From contig NZ_CP045422.1 in assembly GCF_014926585.1 (NCBI RefSeq), forward strand, positions 1,156,501 to 1,220,500: 64,000 nt of DNA. Direction: 5' to 3'. Of this stretch, positions 27,618 through 35,381 are shown in pieces. The notes under the pieces were generated by a model. The model saw nothing but the letters and a program-made list of their open reading frames with translations, did not search any database and had not been told where the DNA came from. This DNA comes from Devosia beringensis (GTDB lineage: Bacteria; Pseudomonadota; Alphaproteobacteria; Rhizobiales; Devosiaceae). A program made the position numbers and the translations under genes. Each line of letters starts with the position of its first letter. The first letter of the stretch is position 1.

Positions 27618-28490
27618 TCACAGGTCCGGCGACTGCTGGCGCAGCCAGGCGGCCGGGGTGGCGCCGACAAACTGCTTGAACACCCGCGTCATGTGCGCCT
27701 GATCGGCAAAACCGGTGGCATGGGCGACCTGCACCAGGCTGGCACCGGGCTGCAGCAGACGCGCCTTCACCCGCTCGATGCGGGCCTTCATCTGCCATTG
27801 ATGGGGGGCAAGACCGGTGGAGGCCTTGAAGGCGGAACTGAAATAGGATTGCGACAGGCCCACGAGGTCGGCCAGTTCGGCCAGCTTGATGGCGCGCAGG
27901 CAATTGTCCTCGATATAGTCGACCGCCTGGCGCAGGCGCCGCGCCGCCAGTTGCCCCGACCGGCGCTCGGTGTCGCGGCGCACCTGGAACAGTTCGATGA
28001 ACAAAGCCAGCGCCAGGCTGTCGCCATAGAGATCATGCAGGCCGGGATTGACGCATTCGGCGGCGAGCAGCCGCGCCAAAGCCAGGATGCGCTCGTCCTC
28101 GAACATCAGCCGCGGCACGCCGAGGCGCCCGGCATCAAGGTCACCAGCAAAGCGTGCCACCAGGTTGGGGATGTCGAAATGCAGGTCGAGATGGCGCAGC
28201 CTGGTGTCGGCGGCGACATGGGAGCGGGTGCGCAGGCCGGCGGGAATGAAACTGAGCCGGGCCGGTGCGGCAGGCGCGGTGGCCGGAACGCTGTCGATGG
28301 TGATGGAGCCGGCATGGGCTTCGTCGAGCACGACAAAAAGACGCGGATGGAGCGAGAGATATTCGCCGGCCGCGCCAGGCCTGGCCTCGACATGCCAGAT
28401 GTCGGCCAGCACGCCCTGCCAGGAGCGGTATTTGGGATCACCGATCACGGCGAAGCCCTCGGTAATTGCATCCATGTTCGGATGAAACAT
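27618..28490 (-). CDS. AraC-family transcriptional regulator of siderophore uptake
   Basis: A 290-residue regulator. The N-terminal about 180 residues are a ligand-sensing region without a recognisable cupin signature. The C-terminal pair of helix-turn-helix motifs is clear (about 190-285): IKLAELADLVGLSQSYFSSAFKASTGLAPHQWQMKARIERVKARLL and then LVQVAHATGFADQAHMTRVFKQFVGATPAAW. AraC proteins adjoining TonB-dependent receptors (PchR/AlcR style) commonly respond to the cognate ferric siderophore and switch on uptake. This gene lies directly upstream of the receptor on the same strand, which supports that role. Confidence 0.9.
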   Translation of the reverse strand: MFHPNMDAITEGFAVIGDPKYRSWQGVLADIWHVEARPGAAGEYLSLHPRLFVVLDEAHAGSITIDSVPATAPAAPARLSFIPAGLRTRSHVAADTRLRHLDLHFDIPNLVARFAGDLDAGRLGVPRLMFEDERILALARLLAAECVNPGLHDLYGDSLALALFIELFQVRRDTERRSGQLAARRLRQAVDYIEDNCLRAIKLAELADLVGLSQSYFSSAFKASTGLAPHQWQMKARIERVKARLLQPGASLVQVAHATGFADQAHMTRVFKQFVGATPAAWLRQQSPDL

Positions 28491-28504
28491 CCCGACACCC
28501 CGGC

Positions 28505-28522
28505 AGCTTAAGCTTTAAAGCT
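28505..28522. promoter_or_regulatory. Overlapping palindromes upstream of the araC gene
   Basis: AGCTTAAGCT (28505-28514) and AGCTTTAAAGCT (28511-28522) are perfect palindromes that overlap by four bases in the 49-base gap between the tetR stop and the araC start. They could be an operator for araC or a weak end of the tetR transcript. No T-run is seen. Confidence 0.35.
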
Positions 28523-28539
28523 GAGTATTATAGTCCTAT

Positions 28540-29145
28540 TTAAGAGTCAAACGGCGGACGATCAATCAGCCCGCCGGCGAGGTGTCTGAACACCTCGATG
28601 GCCCTGGGCAAGGCGGTCTCGGGTGCATCGCTGGCGGCAACCCAGAGCGCCGCACTCATGGCCGTGCTGTTCAACAAGCCGGCCGCCGCCTCGACATCGA
28701 CAGGCTTGATGACGCCATCGGCGATGAGCTGGGCGACGGTCTGGCGGGTCACGGCCAGGCAGGCGTTCTGGCTGGGCCATCTGGAGGGATCGCCCAGCAC
28801 GGCGGGACCGTCTTGCAGCACGATCTGGCGCACTTCGGCGTCGAGCGCCATGCCGATATAGGCCTCTCCCTCGGCCAGCAGTCCGTCCCAGCGTGAACCG
28901 GCCGCGCTGCCGACAGTCTGGGCACGGCTGGCCATTTCCGCATCAACCTGCGCCACAACGGCGGCGAACAGGCCGCGCTTGTCGCCGAAATTATGATAGA
29001 GCGCGCCGCGCGTCAGCCCGACGCTGGCGGTGATGTCATCCATCGAGGCCGCGGCAAAGCCGGACCGGGCGAAGGCTGCGCGGCCCGCGGCGATCAGCTT
29101 GGTCCGATTTTCTTCCATGGTGTCGACGCGACGCCTGCGCACCAT
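28540..29145 (-). CDS. TetR-family transcriptional repressor
   Basis: About 201 residues from the ATG at 29145 (MVRRRRVDTMEENR); an ATG four codons earlier is possible. The helix-turn-helix is at about residues 20-60, with FARSGFAAASMDDITASVGLTRGALYHNFGDKRGLFAAVV, nearly consensus for the family. The C-terminal ligand domain resembles regulators with a WxxLLAEGEAYIGMALD core. It is divergent from a RidA-like gene, and the region between carries two copies of the palindrome ATACG-N3-CGTAT flanking a promoter, so it most likely represses itself and that gene and responds to a small hydrophobic ligand. Confidence 0.92.
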   Translation of the reverse strand: MVRRRRVDTMEENRTKLIAAGRAAFARSGFAAASMDDITASVGLTRGALYHNFGDKRGLFAAVVAQVDAEMASRAQTVGSAAGSRWDGLLAEGEAYIGMALDAEVRQIVLQDGPAVLGDPSRWPSQNACLAVTRQTVAQLIADGVIKPVDVEAAAGLLNSTAMSAALWVAASDAPETALPRAIEVFRHLAGGLIDRPPFDS

Positions 29146-29161
29146 TCCGCACTCCATTCAT

Positions 29162-29174
29162 ATACGATGCGTAT
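29162..29174. promoter_or_regulatory. TetR operator copy 1
   Basis: ATACG-ATG-CGTAT is a perfect 5-bp inverted repeat just upstream of the tetR start codon. It matches the second copy 52 bp away in both arms; with the neighbouring bases the two share CACATACG in opposite orientation. Size and placement are typical of TetR operators. Confidence 0.7.
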
Positions 29175-29179
29175 GTGAG

Positions 29180-29208
29180 TTGACAGAGGCCACCCGCATC
29201 CCTAGGTA
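29180..29208 (+). promoter_or_regulatory. Probable promoter of the RidA-like gene
   Basis: A consensus -35 TTGACA (29180-29185) is followed 17 bases later by TAGGTA (29203-29208), a weak -10. The promoter lies exactly between the two palindromic operators, so a bound repressor pair would block it. Confidence 0.5.
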
Positions 29209-29213
29209 TTCAC

Positions 29214-29226
29214 ATACGTTGCGTAT
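29214..29226. promoter_or_regulatory. TetR operator copy 2
   Basis: ATACG-TTG-CGTAT is the second copy of the palindrome, at the expected transcription start of the RidA-like gene. The copies are 52 bp apart, close to five DNA turns, which would place two repressor dimers on the same face. Confidence 0.7.
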
Positions 29227-29296
29227 CTAGAATGCGCAATGCCCTCGCGTGGCTCAGGCGCCCGCCGTTCCAGAACACCTCTTACAGGATATGATC

Positions 29297-29695
29297 ATGT
29301 CTCAGCTCCAAGCCGTCTTTCCCGCCGGTCGCCATGACCTCTATGAAAAGCACGGCTATTCCGCCGCCGTCCGATCGGGTGACCTGCTGTTTGTTGCCGG
29401 TCAGGTCGGCAGCAGGCCGGATGGTTCGCCGGAGACCGACTTTGCCGCACAGGTTGCGCTGGCATTCAGCAACCTGGAATCCGTGCTGACCGCCGCCGGC
29501 GCCACGTTTTCCGACATTATCGATGTGACCACGTTTCATACCGATCCCGAAAAGCAGTTCGAGACCGTGCTGGCGGTCAAGAGCACGATCTTTCCCAAGG
29601 CGCCCTATCCTGCATGGTCCGCCATTGGCGTGAACTGGCTGGCGGGCTTCGATTTCGAGATCAAGGTCGTCGCCCGCATTCCTGCCGCAGGGTAG
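29297..29695 (+). CDS. RidA/YjgF-family protein lacking the key Arg
   Basis: A 132-residue protein from the ATG at 29297 (AGGA seven bases before). It has the YjgF/YER057c/UK114 fold pattern: SAAVRSGDLLFVAGQVGSRPDGS, a central AALAFSNLESVLTAAGATFSDIIDVTTFHTDP, and a final YPAWSAIGVNWLAGFDFEIKVVARI. In the RidA enamine/imine deaminase clade the position before SAIGV is Arg (PARS/PART). Here it is Trp, so ordinary imine hydrolysis is unlikely. The Glu of the FEIK motif is kept. Members of the other Rid groups are of unknown or ligand-binding function. It is controlled by the divergent TetR gene. Confidence 0.88.
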   Translation: MSQLQAVFPAGRHDLYEKHGYSAAVRSGDLLFVAGQVGSRPDGSPETDFAAQVALAFSNLESVLTAAGATFSDIIDVTTFHTDPEKQFETVLAVKSTIFPKAPYPAWSAIGVNWLAGFDFEIKVVARIPAAG

Positions 29696-29926
29696 CGGCG
29701 CCGGCCCAACGACAGTAACGGATCCAAGGCTTGTGGCGCGGAAAAAGGCCGATCCGCGCCCACAGCTTGCGCCGGCTGGTCGAGCCGCACGAGCGCGTCG
29801 GATGTCATTGAAAGTGTGTGGCGCGCCGGTCAGAATGAAACTGCGAACACTTACGTGATTGAAATTGCTAGATAAATTTCCGTCATTAAATGGTCTTGGT
29901 GCATGCGCTCCAGGGTCACCATACAT
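29696..29926. other. Intergenic stretch at the start of the A/T-richer region
   Basis: No gene is supported here. The first part continues high-GC sequence after the RidA-like gene; from about 29810 the sequence becomes richer in A and T and runs into the 3' end of the integrase. No tRNA or repeat was recognised that would mark an attachment site. Confidence 0.5.
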
Positions 29927-30868
29927 CTACAGGAACGCATCACCGGGATGATCTTGGAAGAGATTTGCCCGTCGAACATACGCTCGAACGTGCCTAGGCT
30001 CGACATGTCTTGAATGATCCATGATACGATCCAAGCTGACCCCAGCTTCTGCGGCACTGGTGATGAAACCTGCCCTCAACGAGTGCGCACCATATCGCGC
30101 TGGGTCGAAACCGGCCTTTTTCATGTAGGCTTTTAGTATGCGAGAAACCAACAGTGGCTCAACTGTCCGGGGCAGCACCCTACTGCGGTAGACGGGTCGA
30201 AACACTGCCCCCCTGGTTATATTCGCCGCATCTAACCAATCCTTCAATAGGGACACGGCCTGCAGCGACGGTCCGTTGGGCACAGCAATATGCGTACCTA
30301 AACCACGGATGTCAGTCTTCGACTTTCTTATGATGATCGTTGCACCCTGTTCCGAAAAATCTATGTCCTCAAAGCGTAGGGCGGCCACTTCGGATCGTCG
30401 CAACGCACCTGCAAAACACAAGGCTAGCATTGCGCGGTCGCGACGCCCCTTGAGCGTTCCCGGAATGTGCTGAAGTATGTCTTTAAATTTAGCGGCCACC
30501 ACCGGTAACTTCTGATCAACGAGGCCTCCGCGCAAACGCATGGATCCTCGCAGAACTGCCCTAACAAGGTAGTTGTCGGTGGGGCTGCAATGCCCGTTGC
30601 TCTTGTGCAAATGCGCAATAGCGCAGGCGTGGATCTTCACTGAAGAACCTCGTTTGCCGGCGGCGATGAGCGATGCGATATACTCAGCAACCACTTCAGC
30701 CGTCGCGGGCAAAGCGTCGCATCTTTGGTCAGCGCACCAAGAGCGAAAAAGCCGAATTGCACTACCATAGGTGCGGTGTGTATTGTCGGCCAAACTGGCC
30801 TCCACGAGCGACTGCACCCTCGCTGAGAGCTTCTCGGTCTCAACCAATTTCCTGCTTCCGCCAACCAC
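29927..30868 (-). CDS. Tyrosine-type site-specific recombinase (integrase)
   Basis: A 313-residue protein with a GTG start. The N-terminal SAM-like DNA-binding domain covers about residues 10-105 (ADNTHRTYGSAIRLFRSWC). The catalytic domain has the expected residues: Arg157 in GALRRSE, a beta-turn Lys in IRKSKTD (about 182-184), His262 and Arg265 in HSLRAG, His288 and the nucleophile Tyr297 in VRAYVRR. It appears intact. It would catalyse integration or excision of DNA. It stands at the junction between the iron/TetR-RidA region and the polysaccharide cluster, pointing back toward the former, and its codons use more A/T than those neighbours, which is compatible with arrival on a mobile island. 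No partner excisionase was seen. Confidence 0.9.
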   Translation of the reverse strand: MVGGSRKLVETEKLSARVQSLVEASLADNTHRTYGSAIRLFRSWCADQRCDALPATAEVVAEYIASLIAAGKRGSSVKIHACAIAHLHKSNGHCSPTDNYLVRAVLRGSMRLRGGLVDQKLPVVAAKFKDILQHIPGTLKGRRDRAMLALCFAGALRRSEVAALRFEDIDFSEQGATIIIRKSKTDIRGLGTHIAVPNGPSLQAVSLLKDWLDAANITRGAVFRPVYRSRVLPRTVEPLLVSRILKAYMKKAGFDPARYGAHSLRAGFITSAAEAGVSLDRIMDHSRHVEPRHVRAYVRRANLFQDHPGDAFL

Positions 30869-31017
30869 GCACCAAGTCCCACTACGACCAGAGACAGACG
30901 GCAGCGTATGGCAATAATTGTGATTACAGAAGTGGATAAAGCGTGCCCTGGCTAGTCAATGACCCCTGCCTTCGGAGCGAAAACGGACCCTATTTAGCCA
31001 GTTGGTTAAGTTATCTA

Positions 31018-31031
31018 ACATACTGATATGT
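31018..31031. promoter_or_regulatory. Inverted repeat upstream of the integrase
   Basis: ACATA-CTGA-TATGT lies in the A/T-rich 170-base gap in front of the integrase gene. It could be an operator or a recombinase arm site. Only the repeat supports it. Confidence 0.25.
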
Positions 31032-31047
31032 ATAGCATGTTCTGACA

Positions 31048-31389
31048 TTACGCTAGACGATTTTCTATGACTTGGTACGGCATTTTGTCCCAAAATTGTC
31101 CCAAATAGACCCGGCCAGACAAGTCGTCAGGTTGGTCGGGCCCTGCAGCGGTGAAGGTTGCGACGACGATGTCAATTCCAGAACTAACCGGGGCAGGCGA
31201 CGCCCACACAAAGGCACTGCGGACAGCGGCCTTTGGAGCATCATATAAGCTGAAATAGTGATTTGACCGGCCGCAGGTTGGAACGAATCCAATCACAGTG
31301 ACATGCCGTAGAATCCGGACTTGGCGCACTGGCAGTATATTGGCTAGCGCGCCATCGGAGGTCCGCCATACAGCATCACCATTGTGCAT
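31048..31389 (-). CDS. Hypothetical protein, possibly a remnant
   Basis: An open frame of 113 residues from the first ATG (about 15 more in-frame codons precede it back to a stop). I do not recognise a family. The sequence is not low-complexity and reads like protein (GRVYLGQFWDKMPYQVIENRLA at the end), with no signal peptide or membrane helix. It begins shortly after the end of the frameshifted acyltransferase. It may be a small gene or the tail of a larger gene damaged in the same event. No ribosome site is convincing, so coding status is uncertain. Confidence 0.3.
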   Translation of the reverse strand: MHNGDAVWRTSDGALANILPVRQVRILRHVTVIGFVPTCGRSNHYFSLYDAPKAAVRSAFVWASPAPVSSGIDIVVATFTAAGPDQPDDLSGRVYLGQFWDKMPYQVIENRLA

Positions 31390-31450
31390 GCGTACAGATG
31401 GTTGCCAATTTTTTGTCGACAGTGACCGACGCAGCTAAGCGGACGCCCTC

Positions 31451-32517
31451 TTAAGCGGTCGATTGAGTCGATCGCGGTTTGTGTTTCAGCCCACTGGCGG
31501 GTTCTTCGATGAAGCGGCGCGACAAATCTGCGATGACAGCGGCTATGGCAACCGCAGTTACGAAGTACCACCAGCTTCCTAGCAAGCCTGCAACCAAAAC
31601 GTGCAAAAAACCGGCATATGCCAAAGGTATAGTCCGTAGCTAATATCTCGGTTACGCAGGAATTTGTAGGAAAGCGTTGGCAGCGTGTGCGCGCAAGATA
31701 AGGCTGCACCCGCAAGGGTGCAGGTGTGGAGGATATTGAACCACCGCGGCGAGACATAGACGGGCGACGATCCGCTGGCGATGATTGCAAAGGTCAATGC
31801 CAGATGCGCAATGAGCCACCAAGCAGCGCGCCCCTCGAACAAAGGAGCCAAGCGCTCCCAGTACCTTTGAGCGGCGGCACCGAGCAAGAATATCCAGAGA
31901 TACAAGCCGACGAAGACGATCCAATCACCCTCCCGCTTGATGGCAAAGAAACAAAGAAGCGAGGCCGCGGCCCAGAAGGCGATGGACAACCCGACTAATC
32001 CACGCGCAGCCAAACGCTTGCCCAAAATGACGGGAGCCAAAACGTAGAAGCTCAGTTCTATCGGCAGAGTCCATAGAACCCCCGACGGGTAGAAACCAAA
32101 CACGCCATCGCCTTTGAAAATGCCTCCTATGATGTTTGACGCCAGGTAGTCCGAACCTAGAGCAAATGCCACGACGTGCCACAGCCAGAACCGAAATGTA
32201 CTGGGCTCCAGCGCGAGGTTGCCTGCCACGGCCAGCATAATCGTGATGCCTGCCAAATTGACCCAAAGGGCGGGATAGACTCGCAGCACACGGCTGGCGG
32301 CGTACGATGGGATGTCTTTTTGCCGGCCATAGCTGCCAGAAATTAGGAACCCTGAAACGACAAAGAAGATCGGGACGCCGGGAAAAGCGTTCAGCAATTG
32401 GTCTAACAGGGCGGGTATGGGCAGCTTCAGGTGAGCGACGCCGTGTGTCAGCATGACCTCAGCCGCGGCGAATAATCGTACTAAGTCGAAATTGTTGCGA
32501 TGAACCATCGTGCCCAT
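31451..32517 (-). pseudogene. Acyltransferase 3 (OafA-type) membrane protein with a -1 frameshift
   Basis: The frame from 32517 (MGTMVHRNNFDLVRLFAAAEVMLTHGVAH) has the acyltransferase-3 pattern: GVPIFFVVSGFLISGSY, SRVLRVYPALWV, LWTLPIELSFYVLAP, about ten helices, and near the end ISYGLYLWHMPVF. It then stops early at 31579. At 31605-31610 there is a run of six A (T on the coding strand). One more base there would continue into a frame reading LHVLVAGLLGSWWYFVTAVAIAAVIADLSRRFIEEPAS, the expected last helix and end of this family, stopping at 31451. So the last roughly 50 residues are out of frame. This is a pseudogene, a slippage switch or a sequencing error. The intact enzyme would O-acetylate a surface glycan. 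Confidence 0.85.
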
Positions 32518-33016
32518 GTGCCGTGTCGGCGCGCTTCTACAGTCAGCGCAGTCTAGGCGCAACGCTGCACAATCTATTTATTTCTGCGCGCACTCCTGCT
32601 CTGTGAAAGGTCACGTAACACAATTCCTCAGCAGTGCCCTGGCAGGGTGTCGGCCTGGTACAGGCACGACTCGCGTCGTTCTTTTGAGGTCCGCAGTGAA
32701 CCTGAAACTACCCCCCAACCTTCTACCAAAAATGATATGAGCACGATGCCATCTGCGGGGGCAGGGTAAACAGTGCCGCCCAAGCGCTGGGCATCGCGAT
32801 CTTGACGGGCCGCCAAGTGGCAAAAGAGGACCGTGGCGGCCGCCAGGAACCACAATTGCCTCCTTCTTCGAGTTACCTTCGCTGAAAGCAATCCAGCAAT
32901 TGTTGGTTCAATGCTGCTTGGCTCCTGTGCGACTGACCAACATCACCTAGACTTGGCAGACCGAAGCCCTTAATTACCTCGGCTGGCGGTTCGTGGTGGC
33001 GCCTAGGGGAGTGCCT
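32518..33016. other. Long intergenic region before the wecB-like gene
   Basis: About 500 bases separate the divergent acyltransferase and wecB-like genes. Open frames here (for example a minus-strand frame at 32628-32891 starting MLSAKVTRRRRQLWFLAAATVLF) are unsupported by any family I know. A loose hairpin CAGCAATTG/CAATGCTG is seen at 32894-32916. The promoter of the plus-strand polysaccharide operon must be in this region, but I cannot place it with confidence. Confidence 0.5.
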
Positions 33017-34144
33017 ATGGAATTCCGTCGTATCCTGATCGTATTCGGCACCCGACCTGAGGCCATCAAGATGGCTCCGGTGATCAAGCAACTCAGCAAG
33101 AACAATGATTTTGACCTGACGGTGTGCGTTTCAGCTCAGCACCGTGAAATGCTGGATCAGGTTCTCGACCTGTTTGATATCGACCCCGACTATGACTTGA
33201 ATGTTATGACTCCGGGACAAGCTCTGGATTCGCTCACGTCCGATATTTTGGTGAAATTTTCCGCCCTGCTGGACCAAGTCAGACCGGATCTGGTACTGGT
33301 GCATGGTGATACCACCACTGCCTTTGCATCGGCTCTGGCCTCCTTCTACAAGAAGATTGCCGTCGGCCATGTCGAGGCCGGCTTGCGCTCGGGCAACATA
33401 AATGCACCTTGGCCCGAGGAAATGAACCGTCGATTTGTCGGACAGGTGGCGCAGTTGCATTTCGCGCCCACCCGGACTGCGCGCGATAACCTTCTGGCCG
33501 AGGGCGTGCCGGCGAACCGTATCTGGGTTACCGGCAATACGGTGATCGACGCGCTCAAGGATGTGCTCGAGAAGCCCCGCGCTGCTGCGCTCCTCTCCGC
33601 GCTGCCTGCCTATGACGCGACACGACGGCTGATTCTCGTCACCGGACACCGGCGCGAGAGCTTCGGCAGCGGTATTGAGGCGGTTTGCGCCGCGCTGCGC
33701 CGCCTGGCAGAAGCGCATCACGTGAGCATCGTTTTTCCCGTCCATCCCAACCCGAGCGTCATGGAGCCCGTACACCGCCTGCTCGACGAGGTTAGCAATG
33801 TTCACCTCGTTGCACCGATGGGCTACCATGCTTTTGTTTCGGCGATGGACGAATCCTATATGGTGATCACCGATTCGGGCGGCGTGCAGGAGGAGGCACC
33901 CTCCCTAGGCAAGCCAGTATTGGTCATGCGAGAGACAACCGAGCGGCCCGAGGCCGTTGCCGCTGGCACGGTAAAGCTCGTCGGCGTGGACGAGGACAGG
34001 ATTTTCCACGAGGCTAGTCGACTTCTGACCGACCAGGCCTACTATTTGGCCATGAGCACGGCGCACAATCCCTATGGCGACGGGCGGGCAGCCGAGCGCA
34101 TCGCCGGCGTCATCCGAGGCAATGTAAGTACTGATGAATTCTGA
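33017..34144 (+). CDS. wecB: UDP-N-acetylglucosamine 2-epimerase, non-hydrolysing
   Basis: A 375-residue cytoplasmic enzyme from the ATG at 33017 (AGGGGAG upstream). It follows the E. coli WecB pattern closely: FGTRPEAIKMAPVIKQL, CVSAQHREMLDQVLDLF, LVHGDTTTAFA, GHVEAGLRSG, VTGNTVIDAL, VTGHRRESFG and TDSGGVQEEAPSLGKPVLVMRETTERPEAV. It interconverts UDP-GlcNAc and UDP-ManNAc. The next gene overlaps it by 11 bases and encodes the matching UDP-ManNAc dehydrogenase, so the pair makes UDP-ManNAcA for the glycan. It is the first gene of the long plus-strand polysaccharide run. Confidence 0.95.
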   Translation: MEFRRILIVFGTRPEAIKMAPVIKQLSKNNDFDLTVCVSAQHREMLDQVLDLFDIDPDYDLNVMTPGQALDSLTSDILVKFSALLDQVRPDLVLVHGDTTTAFASALASFYKKIAVGHVEAGLRSGNINAPWPEEMNRRFVGQVAQLHFAPTRTARDNLLAEGVPANRIWVTGNTVIDALKDVLEKPRAAALLSALPAYDATRRLILVTGHRRESFGSGIEAVCAALRRLAEAHHVSIVFPVHPNPSVMEPVHRLLDEVSNVHLVAPMGYHAFVSAMDESYMVITDSGGVQEEAPSLGKPVLVMRETTERPEAVAAGTVKLVGVDEDRIFHEASRLLTDQAYYLAMSTAHNPYGDGRAAERIAGVIRGNVSTDEF

Positions 34145-35381
34145 GAAGCTGAAAATCACAGTGGTGGGCCTAGGTTATATCGGCCTTCCAACGGCCGCAA
34201 TGCTCGCCAGTGTCGGCCATGACGTGGTAGGCGTGGACGTTAATCCCAGCGTGGTGGACACGGTCAATCGCGGCGAGATTCACATTGTGGAGCGCGACCT
34301 CGACCAACTGGTTCAAGCGGTAGTGAGCCAAGGCAAACTGCGCGCCTCGCTCACCCCTGAGCAGTCGGACGCCTATATCATCGCCGTACCGACGCCGTTC
34401 AAGAATGACCACGAGCCCGACACCAGCTATGTCGAAAGCGCAGCCCGTGCCATTGCCCCCATGCTTCAGCCGGGCGCACTAGTCATTCTCGAGTCGACCT
34501 CACCAGTTGGCACGACTGAGCAGGTGGCGGCCTTGTTGGTGACGCTGAGGCCGGATCTCTCTTTTCCAAAGCAGGGCACGACCGGCGCCGACATCCAGGT
34601 GGCCTATTGCCCCGAGCGCGTTCTTCCGGGCCGGATCATGACTGAGCTGGTCGACAACGACCGCGTCATTGGGGGCATAACGCCGGTCTGCGCCGAACGA
34701 GCCAGGAGCCTCTACCAAACATTCGTACGCGGCGAATGCGTGCTCACCGATGCCCGCAGCGCCGAAATGACCAAACTAACAGAGAATGCCTTTCGCGACC
34801 TCAACATTGGTTTTGCCAATGAACTGTCGCTGATCTGCGATCGACTGGGCATCAACGTGTGGGAGTTGATCGCGCTGGCCAACAGGCATCCGCGCGTCAA
34901 CATCCTCAACCCCGGACCCGGAGTGGGCGGACACTGTATTGCCGTCGATCCCTGGTTCATCGTCCATGCTGCGCCTGAGGAGGCGCGACTGATCCGTACG
35001 GCCCGCCAGGTCAATGACGGCAAGCCCCATTGGATAGTCGACAAGGTGCTTGACGCCTTGTCGAAGGCAGAGGGCCAGACGGTTGCCTGCCTTGGCCTTG
35101 CCTTCAAGGCTGATGTCGATGACCTGCGCGAAAGCCCCGCGCTGGCCATCGTCGAAATCCTCGCTCAACGGGCACCCTCAGCAAAGTTGCTGGTGGCCGA
35201 GCCCTTCATCGACCATTTGCCCCGCACTCTTGTAGGCAAGGCCGAACTGGCACCCGCGGAAGAAGCAATTGAACGGGCGGATATCGTCGTCATGCTGGTC
35301 GACCACAAGACTTTCAAGTCGCTCGACAGATCCCGACTCGCCGACAAGACCATAATCGACACGCGAGGCGTTTGGCGGTGA
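34134..35381 (+). CDS. wecC: UDP-N-acetyl-D-mannosamine 6-dehydrogenase
   Basis: A 415-residue enzyme. The N-terminal NAD site is VVGLGYIGLPTA (about 10-21). The central domain has KLTENAFRDLNIGFANELSLIC and HPRVNILNPGPGVGGHCIAVDPWFIV, where Cys268 is the thioester nucleophile for the two-step oxidation. The C-terminal domain contains GLAFKADVDDLRESPALAIV. The resemblance is to WecC rather than to UDP-glucose dehydrogenases. It converts UDP-ManNAc to UDP-ManNAcA. The start overlaps wecB, and its stop overlaps the GTG of the next gene (GTGA), so all three are translationally coupled. Confidence 0.93.
   Translation: MNSEKLKITVVGLGYIGLPTAAMLASVGHDVVGVDVNPSVVDTVNRGEIHIVERDLDQLVQAVVSQGKLRASLTPEQSDAYIIAVPTPFKNDHEPDTSYVESAARAIAPMLQPGALVILESTSPVGTTEQVAALLVTLRPDLSFPKQGTTGADIQVAYCPERVLPGRIMTELVDNDRVIGGITPVCAERARSLYQTFVRGECVLTDARSAEMTKLTENAFRDLNIGFANELSLICDRLGINVWELIALANRHPRVNILNPGPGVGGHCIAVDPWFIVHAAPEEARLIRTARQVNDGKPHWIVDKVLDALSKAEGQTVACLGLAFKADVDDLRESPALAIVEILAQRAPSAKLLVAEPFIDHLPRTLVGKAELAPAEEAIERADIVVMLVDHKTFKSLDRSRLADKTIIDTRGVWR

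Noticed and set aside
29696..29926. tRNA or att site next to the integrase
   Set aside because: I looked for a T-loop GGTTCGA-type pattern with a matching acceptor stem on both strands and for repeats; none was convincing.
32628..32891. 87-codon minus-strand frame with a leader-like N-terminus in the long intergenic region
   Set aside because: The hydrophobic start is suggestive, but there is no ribosome site, no family and a poor remainder; not enough to call a gene.
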